Part shown: piece by piece, positions 33,911-46,400 of the stretch
Layout of the letters: each line of letters starts with the position of its first letter
How positions within the stretch are numbered: the first letter of the stretch is position 1
The notes under the pieces: model-generated
What the model saw: only the letters and a program-made list of their open reading frames with translations
What the model was told of the DNA's origin: nothing
Database searches by the model: none
NCBI GenBank assembly: GCA_963693315.1
Contig: OY856188.1
Span: forward strand, 144,486,945-144,550,944
DNA length: 64,000 nt
Origin: Diogma glabrata
Taxonomy: Eukaryota > Arthropoda > Insecta > Diptera > Cylindrotomidae
Reading direction: 5' to 3'
Translations under genes and position numbers: made by a program

Positions 33911-35310
33911 AAATTCGGCATATCCAGAAAACCAACAAACACCAACAGATTTATTACTGCAGATTCCTTCCATCACATTACACACAAGCAGCGTTTCATC
34001 AGCACAAAATGTTTATTTACTATCCCTATGGAACTAGGGCATGGTCGATAAATCGATTGGGACTAAACATCGATTAACGATTAATATGAAAATTTTAACA
34101 TCGATTAATTGATTAATCGATTAAATAAAATTTTTACTAATTCTAATATTTTTATTAATTTTTTTTAAGCAAATACACGCGTTATATCATATTTAAAAGT
34201 TCAACTTTTACAATACATAAGAATAAATAAAAATTTAATAGCTATCTATGTATTAAGGGCGTAAAGTATGTCTTTTTTGCATAAGAGTGAAATTGTTGCT
34301 CTAGGCGTTAGCCTAGGATGAGTATCTCACTCTTTGTCATTGAAGTTTTCAGGCCTTACAAAGTTATGTGTTTGAAAATATACTGCACTAATTGAAAATG
34401 ATAAGAAACAAGCTGTTTCCTTCAGAATGGAAAGTAATGGAGTTCAATATACTTTAAACCATAGTTTACTGTTTGGATTAATAATAAAAATATTACTTAA
34501 GGCATAGTAAAGATTTTTGCATTGGGATCAAATTTTGATATTAATGTACTTTGTGTTATACCCATAACAACTAAAAAAGTAATTCGTAAGAAAAAGAGAA
34601 TACATCTTTAGACAATAAACCTTTTCACAATTCGGTACAAAATTTTAAACAATTTTAAACATTTTCGTAAATTTAGATTAATCGATTAATAATTTTTTTG
34701 TTCGATTAATCGAACAATTTGCGAAATGATCAATTAATCGAACAATCGATTAATCTAACCATGCCCTATATGGAACCATCGGAATTTGACGAAGATATTA
34801 AATACATTAGAAAAACAGCCATCGATAATGATTACTCCGTAGATTTTGGTAACAGCATAATTCAGAAACACCATCAAAAACATACCACTAAGCAGCAAAG
34901 GTCTCATTCCTTTAAAAGAAAAACAACAAAGCAATAGAATAAGTGTACCATATTTTCCCAACATAAACAACAAAATGGAAAAAATATTCCAAAAACATAA
35001 TTACACGTCAAACAAGAACGTTAAAAAGTCAAATAAACTTCAAAGATCAAGAACCACAGTCAAATAAGTCAGGAGTTTATAAAATAACCAGTTTGGATTG
35101 CGAACAAATATATGTCGGCCAAACAAGCAGGAATTTTAAAACCAGGTTCAAAGAGCACAAAATGGCTACGTTTGGGAAACATGTCATTGTCAATAAATCA
35201 AATGTAACGGAGCATATGCGGTTACAAAAATCATAAAATTGATATTAACAACACACAAAAAAGTATCAAGACCAAGGTTACCATAGCAAAATGCGTTTAA
35301 AATGTAATTT
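33911..35310 (+). mobile_element. Penelope-like element 3' part with GIY-YIG domain, split by a hAT MITE
   Basis: RT C-terminal codons FGISRKPTNTNRFITADSFH and ITHKQRFIS (33911-34015) lead into the insertion site. After it come IPMEPSEFDEDIKYIRKTA (34763-34937) and ISVPYFPNINNKMEKIF in another frame. The GIY-YIG endonuclease is at 35069-35236: GVYKITSLDCEQIYVGQTSR and TRFKEHK, with the GVY/IYVGQT pair, the catalytic Arg and the EH. A +1 frameshift near 35236 precedes HKIDINNTQKSIKTKV. This order is specific to Penelope-like elements. Confidence 0.9.
34035..34768. mobile_element. hAT MITE, 734 bp, with 8-bp TSD
   Basis: The ends are TAGGGCATGGTCGATAAATC and the complement of TAGGGCATGGTTAGATTAAT. 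TATGGAAC is duplicated at 34027-34034 and 34769-34776. The subterminal parts are rich in ATCGATTAAT repeats. No transposase. It lies within the Penelope reading frame. Confidence 0.92.
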
Positions 35311-35379
35311 TTTAGAATAATATGCCTCAATGATTAAAGCTCGATTTTTGGAGCAAGCAAGAGCGTGCCATCATCAAGG

Positions 35380-35515
35380 AATATTCTACAGCTAAGCTTG
35401 AGGGTGCTGTCGCTGACTAAATAGAGTTCATCCGCCAGCACCCCTAAGATATTATCTTGACTAGTGATATCTCACTGCTAATATCAGTAGTATGTGATAT
35501 CTCACGTTAACTTAT
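35380..35515 (-). mobile_element. 5'UTR fragment of the 43.4-47.0 kb retrotransposon family
   Basis: GCTAAGCTTGAGGGTGCTGT through GTATGTGATATCTCACGTTA matches 46833-46955 in the same orientation. No ORF or 3' end accompanies it. A run of Gs (about 35541-35562) lies just beyond. Confidence 0.75.
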
Positions 35516-35519
35516 ATTT

Positions 35520-36230
35520 AATTAATTTTAAGGGGAAGGGGGGGAATGGGGGGGGGGGGGGGTAATGGCAAAAAAGTTAATTTGAATACTAAATCACGTT
35601 TGTCAAAATTGCGAGGTAACACTGAAAAAAATTATTATAATTTGCTATACAAAAGCATAGAACCATGCTCTGAAAATGCTGTATCCGGAAATAAGTAGTG
35701 TCTTTATAAATTAGAAGCTTGATGAAGTGTTTTTTGCACAGTATAAATAAAAGTGAAATTTTAATCAAAAGTTTTAATTAAAATTAAGTATACAGTCAAA
35801 GCTTACATTTATCAAATTGAAGCAAAAGCAAAACTTGTATTCAACAACGAGTTTAAGTAAAGTTTTTGTTGGTAAATAACTTTTTGCAATGCAACTTAGT
35901 AAGTTAGACAAAAAAAACTTACAATCTCTTTTTATGTTTCTGCAGTCCTATAACCATGTATAACATTATATCTGTAAAAAAAGATCACAAAACAAAATCG
36001 GTTAATTTAAATATTTTACTAATTCTTTTATAGAGCACGAAATGGTTTTCCAAAAACAAAACGTTTGCTTGTTGTAAACACATTTTTAAAACTGATCAAT
36101 TAATTCATAGCTCCATATGTAGAATTAGAATAATATGTTTTAAATAAATGAATTGATATAATATATTTTATTTCATTAAAATATAGAACGTAAACTAAAA
36201 TGTTTTAATATAATTATGATCGTATGGTGC
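35520..36230. other. AT-rich stretch with G-run
   Basis: Apart from the G-rich tract at 35533-35562 and a duplicated ATATCGTATGGTGCTAT near 36218-36257, nothing is recognised. Confidence 0.5.
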
Positions 36231-36239
36231 TATTTATTT

Positions 36240-37504
36240 AATATCGTATGGTGCTATGAGCGGTTTACGTACTAAGTCCGAAGAAATGCGAACAAGACTT
36301 GAGAGGTATGCGGAAATCAAAATTTTAGGAGAAGTCTGTCTTGAAGCAATAGAAGGCCGAAGGTGGTTAAAATGTGGTTTCAATTGTGAAACCAAATCGG
36401 ACTGAGGAGTGGAGTTTAATTTTTTCTGAAAAATTCTCCTGGAAGACGTATGTTAGTACCGTAGACTAGTTCTGCTGATGAAGACTGAAAGTCTTCACGA
36501 AAAGTGGTTCGTAAGCCAAGTAACATTGACGAGAGAATACGCGTTCAGTTCGTCCGGTTATAGGCCATGAGACCAATTTTGAGAAGGAAACTCACTGAAA
36601 AAGTTTGATTCGAATTGGGAACCCAGATCAGTAACGATTACTGAAAGTACGCCGAAACGAGCAATCCGAGTGGAATATAAAATCTGAAGCTACCGTTTCA
36701 GCGGTGATATACGAGGTGGCAATTGCTTAAGGTCAGCGAGTCTATTGGTCAATAACTGTGACACAGTGGCGTTTGTTGTCAGAAGTGGACCAGTAATTCC
36801 AATATATATCTCAAAAAATATTTGAGAGGTTGCGGAGTGAGTATGCCGAGTAATTTTTGCCTTTTGGCAAGCCAGACAGGTCTCTGCCATTTGTCGTACA
36901 TCTTTTTTAAGAGATGGCCAAATGGCGTTATTAGTGGAGTTTGATAGAAATGTGGACTCCTGGGTACGACAAATTATGGAGGCTATTGAAAACAGATTGA
37001 CGAAATTTCTTTGTACTAGAAGCGGTATCAAGTAAAATAGTTTTATCACCGAATTGCCAAACGATGAGGGAAGTGAGACTAGACTAGTGTTCACTAATTC
37101 CTAAATTTGTTATCGTTGAACTTAGCATCAGCAATTTCGTTATATTTAATGTTTTCTGGAATTTATATTTGCCCGACACGAGAAAGTGTGTCAGCAACCA
37201 CATTATGAATTCCAGAAATGTGCTGTATATCAGTCATAAATTGATTGATGGAATTCAAATGTCTTAATTGGCAGGGACTTTCCAAGAGCCATTGTTTCGA
37301 TGGCTGTGTGGCAAATGCCACCATCTTGTTGGAACCACATATCGTCCATATCGACATGTCGACCAAAAAAATCACGAAGTGCTCGAAATGCATTTTGATT
37401 TGAACGCCCATTTTCGTAAAAGGCTTCAACGATCGATCTTCAAGCGTTTTAAGCTGCTCAATTGTGTACCTCTCCATGGATGAATTTGTCAAACACTGAA
37501 ACAA
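36240..37504 (-). pseudogene. Ty3/Gypsy pol remnant: RNase H and integrase
   Basis: On the minus strand, 37163-37504 encodes MERYTIEQLKTLEDRSLKPF, LRHLNSINQFMTDIQHISG and NVVADTLSRV, the RNase H end of Gypsy pol. Then 36690-37094 gives AIWPSLKKDVRQMAETCLAC and QKAKITRHTHSA (integrase zinc-binding HHCC region). Downstream frames to 36240 give FGVLSVIVTDLGSQFES (one of the integrase DDE aspartates), LLGLRTTFREDFQSSSAELV, YGTNIRLPGEFF and LVRKPL. Frames are broken throughout and the RT is missing. The strand is opposite to that of the 23-kb Gypsy remnant. Confidence 0.88.
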
Positions 37505-37509
37505 AGAAA

Positions 37510-38615
37510 TGTCAAATTAAGTTGGGCAAAAAACTTGACGTTAAGGTGTGACTTAGAATTAACATCGTGCATTATGGTTGGACCACCCTTTATTACAAGT
37601 ACAGGCTGAGCAAATATTATACGACAAAAGCCGTCCGGAATATAAATGTGTAAACAAAACTGATTTATTATGTGAGAATATAGGCAAAATAGTGGGTGTT
37701 AACGGTAAACAAATATTTTTCGTTTTTATAATCCATTTAGTGTCAATTGTTATATCTAGGCATAGATGCTTAAAAAAGCATTGCAAGCAGTCATTTGTTA
37801 ATAAAATGTGTGTTTCTGTTTCATTTAAATTTTGTGGTAAAACTCTTAATTTACAAATATAAAAACATCCAGTTTCAACATTCCTGAATTAATTTGGTAT
37901 TTCCAATTTTATACAATTTTCTAATTTATAACCGATTTTATCTTTGCAATTTCCTAATCTATAACATTTTCTCTCTGTTCATTAGTTGTAACACAATTAA
38001 CAAAAGGGGGTCTGAAAACCCCTAAAACAATATCTTAGATTAGGGTGGAATCGTTACGAACGGGAAATCTAATAGAGGATTCGTCTTTAATCAATATAAA
38101 TTGTTTTAAGGAAATGAAAATTCATCAAATTGTATTTAATGAATTAACCCAATTAAAGAAAAAATAATTGAAATGCTAGTAATTCTAATTAAAAACAATT
38201 TATTTAATATTGAAAACGATTGATGCAGAAGGAAATCATCATTAGTACAATCATTTTTAGTACAACATTAGCGTTAAGTATTTTAATTATAATTTAACAC
38301 TACTGAGTGCGACGATAATGAGCCGATTCAAAATGAATTCTACAATTCAATACCGGTCGACAATGTCGGTCGGTTTGTTACCGTTGACGATTATATATAA
38401 CACTTAACTATTAAACATAACACTTAAATTATTTGAATCGAAATCCTGAAGCCATCGAGAGAGGGAACTGGATGTCCTGGGAAAACGGATCTTTATTTTT
38501 GTCCCTCTGGTTGGAAATCCGGACCTGCTCATCGCAAGGCTGGAATTTCAGGGAAAAGGTGATGGTGGGTTTGTCCGGCAACCAGAGGGTCTTAGAGGAG
38601 CAGCAATTATCTGAA
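37510..38615. other. Unassigned stretch between Gypsy remnant and hAT element
   Basis: It could include the LTR or leader of the adjacent Gypsy element, but no paired LTR is visible. The frame at 38433-38660 (MSWENGSLFLSLWLEIRTCS) has no recognised domain and runs into the hAT terminus. Confidence 0.35.
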
Positions 38616-38868
38616 CCTGAACCTAGAGTTTCTGATTTCTCGAACTTTTATGAATCTTGAGATTCGAGACTCTCGATTTTATTAATGATTGTGTTTCTCG
38701 AGAAATCGGGAATAATTATTTGAATTTCTCGAGATTCTCGAGAATTATTAAAAATTATTTTAAACAAGAAATTGATTCATAACAAAAAAAAATTAGCTTA
38801 ATATTGTACATATGAATTTGTTTATTCAATAAATAAAAGAATTCAATATCCATTAAACAATATATGTT

Positions 38869-39525
38869 TTATATCTCGGGATATGTCGATATAATGCTGT
38901 CCATGTAATTGGAAGAATCAATTTCTGGACTTACTTTTGAATAATCTTCGAGAGATATTTTTTGCAGTTTTAATAATTTCGCTTTTAAAGCAAATAGAAA
39001 AAAATCGTCTTCCTCGGGTTGGCTAAGTGACTTTGGATTTTGTAGGAATTTCAACAATGAAACTAATGAGCTATCTCTTCTTTTACAAATTTGAGATTGT
39101 ATTCCAAATAACAATTTAGAGCTGACATATGTCTGAATTATTTTTCTGAAGAGATTTGAATAGAAATTTTAGGATTCCCTCTGCAGATAATAATGAGGCA
39201 GCCTAACGGTTGAGAGTTTTTATTGATCTTGTGACGAACCACATCATCTTTTTTTGTATTCCATAAATGATTTAGATTTAAAACATTTGAAGTTTGTACA
39301 ACTGCTGGTTTGACTCGAAAAAACCGATCAATCATAGTTTCAATAGAATTCCACCTAATCTTGCAATGCAGGAGTAATTGCAGCTTGTATCTCTCTTCAT
39401 TCAATTCTTTTATATTATTTTGCAAAATGTTATTGCGCACTGACGAGTTTTTTATTTACAAAATTTTACAATTGCTATAATTTGGGAAACCGTTTCTAGT
39501 ATTTTCATATTTTAACTCAATAATT
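38869..39525 (-). pseudogene. hAT transposase remnant
   Basis: On the minus strand one frame gives RNNILQNNIKELNEERYKLQ and LLLHCKIRWNSIETMIDRFF, matching the hAT block around 'TRWNS...M..R'. A second frame at 38869-39114 gives LVSLLKFLQNPKSL and the C-terminal side. Stops and shifts break it, and the N-terminal part is displaced by the retrotransposon inserted at about 39525. The element's CCTGAACC duplications place this transposase in a defined hAT unit. Confidence 0.75.
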
Positions 39526-41498
39526 ATTTTCCAAAGACTGATCTTTGGTTTTCAAATAAATGCAAAAAAGCAATTAAAGTTAAGAAAAGGGCTTTTCGTA
39601 AGTTTAATCTAAACAAAACTGATGAAAACCTTAGACAGTACCGTAATGAGAGAAATATTTGTAGGCGACTAATAGATACAGAAAAGAATCTCTTTAATAG
39701 AAAAAAAGCGTCCAAATTTGCTGAACACCCAACTGGTTCACGTAATTTCTTTAAAACTGTTGAGGCAGTCCAAGGTAATTTTTGTAAGTCTTCTCTACCT
39801 CCTATTATTGATAGTGATATGCCTGTAATTGACCCAAAAGAAAAAGCTAATCTTCTTGGATATTATTTCTCTAAAAACTCTACACTAAAAGAACCCAATT
39901 TCTTACCTAAACCAATTCCTAGAGCTTCTCATAAAATGATGCGTATAATTTTTCGTAAAAACATTATTCGGAAAATGCTTTTACAAATTAACACTAACAA
40001 AGCTTCTGGACCAGATCATATTCCGCCGATTATTCTTAAAACATTTGCAAAAGAGCTATCACCGATCCTCACTAAAATTTTCTATTTGTCGTATAAGAAA
40101 GGCGTTTTTCCTGAAATCTGGAAAATGGCAGCTGTGCAACCAGTTTCAAAAAAGGGCAGTAAAACTGATCAAACTAATTACAGTCCCATTTCAATTTTGT
40201 CCGTTGTTGCAAAAATTTTTGAGAAATACATTAATTTTAATATAATGACATTCTTAGAGTCCTCAAAATTGCTTAATGAAAGACAATACGGGTTCCGTAA
40301 AGGAAGGGCGACAGGAGATTTACTCTCCTTTGTCACTCATGTATGGAATAAATCTCTTGAAAACCATGGTGAAACTTTCGGTGTTGCTCTTGATATATCT
40401 AAAGCATTTGACAAAGTATGGCACAACAATCTTATTTGCAAATTAAGTTGCTATGGTTTGGACGACCAACTTATTACTTGGGTACAGAGCTTTATTTCGG
40501 AACGAAAATTTCGGGTCAATGTCGATGGTTTCTCATCAGAAATTTTTTCAACTAAAGCAGGCGTTCCTCAGGGTTCTGCCTTATCACCAACTCTTTTTCT
40601 TATTTATATTAACGATTTGTTGAATTCAACTATTAATCCTATTCACAGTTTTGCTGATGATAGCACACTTCATGCATCACATGAAATGTCTAATATACAT
40701 TCTCCATCAGCGCTTAATAACTGTAGGTCAAATTTGATAAATTCCTTAAACGATGATCTAACGACAATCAACGATTGGGGTTTTATTAACAGTGTTGAAT
40801 TTAATACGAGTAAAACACAGGTTTGCCATTTTTCTAGACTGTCCGCACCTAATCCGTTTCCTTTAAAGTTTGACTCCAAAGATCTTGTGGAGAAAGAATC
40901 TGTAAGACTTCTAGGAGTAAAAGTTGAAAACAAGATGAAATGGAATTCTCATATTTTTAACCTAGCTAAGAACGCTGTTCAAAAATTGGGCTTTTTGGGA
41001 CGATGTCGTAAATTTTTCAATAGCGAACAGCTCCTATTAATATATAAATCATTTATACGTCCCTGTATGGAGTACTGCTCTCACATCTGGGGTGGCGCAT
41101 ATACTAGTAATTTAAAGTGTCTTGACTCTGTTCAGCGTAGAGCTGTTAAACTGATTGGCAACTCACATCTTACTAATGAGCTTGATTCCTTGCAACACAG
41201 ACGAAATGTTGCTGATCTGACAATTTTCTATAAGTACGTTATGGATGAACAAACTTCCAATGAGATCAAATCTATTTTACCTGAACTAGCAAACCTATCG
41301 CGTAACACCAGAGCAAATGTTGTGGCCCATCCTTTTTCAGTTCATATAAAAAAGTGCAGAACTGTTGCCTTTCAGCATGATTTTTTCAACAGAGTCTCTC
41401 ATTTATGGAATGCCTTACCCTCATGGGTTTTCCCTGATAGCTTTAATACTCAAAATTTCAAAGTTAGCGTCCATAAGTTTCTTAAAGAAACTGAATAA
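39515..41498 (+). pseudogene. Reverse transcriptase of 5'-truncated non-LTR copy
   Basis: About 660 codons are open, with the first Met at 39819 being incidental. From that Met, RT spans roughly residues 45-330: NKASGPDHIPPIILKTF, LDISKAFDKVWH (motif A, near 191-202), AGVPQGSALSPTLFLIYIN (248-265) and HSFADDSTLH (catalytic FADD, 278-281). Then come LLGVKVENKMKWN and RPCMEYCSHIWGGA. The usually invariant NYRPI reads NYSPI. The C-terminus (FNRVSHLWNALPSWVFPDSF) parallels the 1003-aa protein. The endonuclease is absent because of 5' truncation, so it cannot transpose alone, but the intact frame points to a fairly recent insertion. Confidence 0.88.
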
Positions 41499-41610
41499 AT
41501 ATTCCAACTTAATCCCAATCCCTAGTTGGGCATGGTATCTTCGGATATTCAGAGACGTTAATTTATAATTTATTATAATTGCCTAATTTTGAATAAAAAA
41601 AAAAAAAAAA
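39525..41610 (+). mobile_element. 5'-truncated non-LTR retrotransposon with poly(A) tail
   Basis: The copy begins within the EN-RT linker (KCKKAIKVKKRAFRKFNLNK) and runs open through RT to a stop at 41498, then a short 3'UTR and a 16-base A-run (41595-41610). 5' truncation plus poly(A) is the normal product of target-primed reverse transcription. It belongs to the same group as the 1003-aa element but is clearly divergent. Confidence 0.88.
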
Positions 41611-42109
41611 TTGTCAGCTAAAAATTCATTTTGTTATAGAGCTGAACCGGCAACAAATATTTGAATCATTTGTTAAATCTGGTTAGTTAAATCTCGAGTC
41701 AATATTTCTCGAGAAATGAGAATCTCGAAAATGTGGAAATATTATTTCTCGAGATTTTGAGAGCTCAAAATAACAAATATTTCCCGAGAATCTCGAGACC
41801 GGATTTCTCGGGCAGAAACTCTACCTGAACCTGATAGGGCTCGAAATTAATACCCAATCGCTGAACCACGAAGTCATCCTCTCTTTACACTCTTAAAAGT
41901 CAGGGCGACATCGGGCCTTTATGCTTTTAATTGGTACAGAGGGTAACACTAGCACACTATAAGAACAACTTTGTCTTAAATTAAATTCTAATTAAATTAT
42001 AACTAAAATTACTGTAAGTGACTCACTTATTCCTGCAAGGATGATTCAACTTCCGCAATATTTCTCAGAGAAAACAGCAATAAAAAAACGCAGCACTGAT
42101 GGTATTTAA

Positions 42110-42620
42110 TATTTTTTTATTTTTATCACTAATATTAATAATCAATATTCTTTTTGCATTTAATGACAAGCAAAAATTAATTCATTAAAATCAAACAACT
42201 AAAAATGGCATTAGTATAATCTTTTCACCAAAAAAATAAATTCTAAATATAATACATTCTAATTATAATATTTTTAAAATTGATTTTGGAATGCCAACTA
42301 GGGAAATTTTCGGGAAAACATTAGGGAAATTTTCTTTGAATAACTTTTCCTGTTTTGTTTTTTTTTTCTTTAAATCAATCACTAATATTAATAATCTTTT
42401 TTACCAAACTTAAATTCTAGTTATAATATTTTTTTATAATTGATTTTAGAATGCCCACAAAAACAAATTCACAACAAAACAAACGAATCAAAAATATACA
42501 AACAAAAAAACAAAAAAAAAACACAAAACAAAATCGTTTGTTTTTTATAACCGACCACGTCAACTTTTCAATCGAGAGTCCCGACCAAAAAAAACTCACC
42601 AAAGTTTTCACCTAGGTGTT
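42110..42620. repeat. Diverged ~250-bp direct duplication
   Basis: CACTAATATTAATAATC followed by AATTGATTTTGGAATGCC occurs at 42127-42297, and again as CACTAATATTAATAATC and AATTGATTTTAGAATGCC at 42379-42456. A-rich and C-poor low-complexity sequence follows. Confidence 0.55.
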
Positions 42621-42639
42621 ACCCGAGTCCTTCTAATAA

Positions 42640-43417
<778 letters not shown>

Positions 43418-43494
43418 TTTTAATAAAATGTGTTGTGTAATAGGGTTTAGAATATGTGTCATAACAACACATAAATACCTTTTAAGACCTAGGT

Positions 43495-46400
43495 CTAGAC
43501 CTGGGTCCCACAACAACTGGCGTTCTGAGGTCGTAGATTAACGCTTTTTTTAAACATCTGTGGGTTGAAGCCACCTGAGACTAAGTGTTCCGGCAAACTA
43601 TTCCATTTGTACGCAGTTCGGACAAAGAAGTCTCTCTGCGATCTGCCAGTATGACAGCGCGGGATCTTTACCGTTTCACTGGTTGCGGCAGCCGATTGCC
43701 GAGTGGAACGGGGGTAAGAATAAGTTTGAGGCATGATGCCGCTGATTTCATCTGAGCACTGCTGATGACGATATTTGTAAAAAACAACGAGGTCAGCAAC
43801 AGTGCGACGATGTTGTAGGGAATCAAGTTTTGATGTCAAAGTTCGATCACCTACAATTCGTATAGCTCGCTTTTGAACAGAGTCCAAGAGGGCCAAGATG
43901 GAAACAGAGGCAGCACCCCAAACTTGACAGCAGTACTCCATACAGGGACGAATATAGGACTTATAAACATGGAGCAATTGGTATGGAGTGAAAATTTTTT
44001 TGCATCTATTTAGGAGGCCGAGTTTTTTAGACGCGCTTTTTGCCATCGCCATTACATGATCGTTCCAGAGTAGGTCATTTGAAACTGTGACACCCAATAA
44101 ACGAATGTTTTTACATTCACCTATTGGTTCATCACACATACTAAATAAAATATCTTTGGGGAACTCGGTCTTTAATCTGGAAACAATCAACAGCTGTGTT
44201 TTGGTGGAGTTGAAATTGACAAGGTTTTGGTCACCCCAGTCGGCGACTTTATTCAGGTCTTTGTTCACGTTTATGGCAGCGTCTCTCCGGGCAGGATTAA
44301 TTCGTTCGTGCATTTTACCTTTTGAAGGAAGGGGCTCGAACGACTTGTGCAGAGTACTATCATCTGCAAAACTATTTATTGGGTTGCTGGTGATTTTCAA
44401 CAATTCGTTGATATAAATCAAAAATAGGGTTGGGGACAATACTGAGCCTTGGGGTACACCAGCGTTAATTAGTTTAGACTCAGAAGAATATCCGTCTAAG
44501 GTTACCGAAATGTATCGGTCGGATAGAAAATTTTGAATCAGCTTCACAACATTGGGATGAAAACCGTACGCAACGAGCTTGTTGATTAAGTTGGCATGCC
44601 AGACTCGATCGAATGCCTTGGAGATGTCTAAAGCGATAACGTATGTTTCACCACCTTTATCAAGTATGCTGTTCCAGCAATGCGCTACATAGTTTAATAG
44701 ATCGGTAGTTGATCTTTTGTTTCGAAAACCGTATTGGCTGTCGGATATTAAATTATTTTCTTCCAGAAATTTTGAAATATGTGTATTAATATAATGCTCA
44801 TAGACTTTGGATAGGACCGATAGTAAAGCTATTGGCCTATAATTTGAGATATCGGATTTTGGTCCCTTTTTGGGGACGGGCTGGACATTTGCCAACTTCC
44901 AGCACGAGGGAAATATACCAGATTTGTAGGATTGGTAGAATATTTTAGTTAAAGTTGGTGCAAGTTCTTTGGAAAAGGTTTTTAAAATAATGGGTGGAAT
45001 ATTGTCCATTCCTGATGCTTTGTTGATGTTTAACCCCTTTAAAAGTTTAGCGACTATTTTGGGTTTGAAGTGAAGTTCATTCATATTAACTCCTGAAGGC
45101 TGGATTTGGGGTATTTCTTTAGGAGTTTCCAAAACAGTGGAGTTCAGAGCAAAGCGTTCAGCGAACAAGTTAGCTTTTCTTGCGGGATCATTGACGATTA
45201 AATCACCATCAATAATAGGGGGAATAGAAAATTTTGTACCAGAATTTAAAGAATTAATGGCACTGTAGAAACTCTTGTCAGAAACAGACATAGACGTAAG
45301 TTTTGAGGCTTTCGCTCTGTCAATTTCGGACTTTTCGTTTGAGATAATCTGATTAGATATTTTGTTGGCCTTTAGATATTGGGATCGATTAGTGGGAGTT
45401 TTGTTATGAATCCAAATATTAAATGATCTACGTTTGTTTCTAAGTGCCGTTTTGGCAGCTTTCGAATACAAGTATTTTTGTTTGGGTTTTACTATGGAGA
45501 AAGGGACAAATTTATTGATAGCAAATTGGATGGTTTCTGTAAAGTTTTGAGCAGAAACATTTACATTGTCAGTGTAAAAACAATGACGGTCGAAAGGGAA
45601 ACCATGGAAAAAATTTTGAAGACCACTCTTATCCATTTTTGAGTAGTGAAATATTTTACGGGGTTTGGGAGCTGTAGTTTTAAGTAAATCAGTTTTGATA
45701 ACTGATGAGATTAAATAATGATCAGAATTTCCAATACTACCTTTCGCAACATCGACACTCGTAATATCTGGCATTGTGGTAAGATAGAGATCTAGTAGAA
45801 AACTATTATCACCGCCATTACGGGGAGTGAAAGTCGGGCTTTTAACAATTTGGAATAGGCCCTGAGACGCGGCAAAAATTTCTGCCAGTTTTCCACTATT
45901 GTCAACATCGTCGGTCGATTTGGAGAATTCCAACCATGATTTGTTGTGGACGTTGAAGTCACCGGTAACGATAACTTCACAATTGGGGGACTTTGCTCTA
46001 ATCTCGTCCATAATTTTTGTCAGTATATTAAAAAAGTTTGGGTTACGTTTGTTGGGGGACCGGTATAAAGCTATTGTAAAAAAAGTCATTTCTGGAAGAC
46101 AAATCTTTAAAACCATTGTATTGAAGCCGTCACCGTGTAGTTCAAAATTTGGAAAGCGCGTGTACGCAACACTCTCATGAATGAATGCGCATACGCCCTG
46201 ATGGAGTTTGAAAGCTGATTCGAGCCTATATTTGGAATTAAGCGATTCTATAAAGAGAAAATTTTCAGAAACTTGTGTTTCTGTAAGGAATAGAATGTTC
46301 GGTTTGTCGTGCTCAAGATGATGTTGCACGTGGTCATGGTTAGCGTTCAATCCGCAGATGTTTTGAACATGTATTTTAAAATTTTTTATTGATTCATATA

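Larger units (their letters stand above)
38624..41823. mobile_element. hAT transposon (3.2 kb) with 8-bp TSD, hosting a retrotransposon
   Basis: TAGAGTTTCTGATTTCTCG at the left and the complement of TAGAGTTTCTGCCCGAGAAA at the right form the terminal repeats. CCTGAACC is duplicated at 38616-38623 and 41824-41831. Both subterminal regions are packed with TCTCGAGA motifs, likely transposase-binding sites as in other hAT elements. A decayed transposase (38869-39525, minus) is inside. A 5'-truncated non-LTR copy (about 39525-41610) has inserted into that transposase. Confidence 0.9.

Noticed and set aside
38433..38660. 75-residue plus-strand frame as a host gene
   Set aside because: It reads across the target duplication into the hAT end and has no recognised domain or splice sites.
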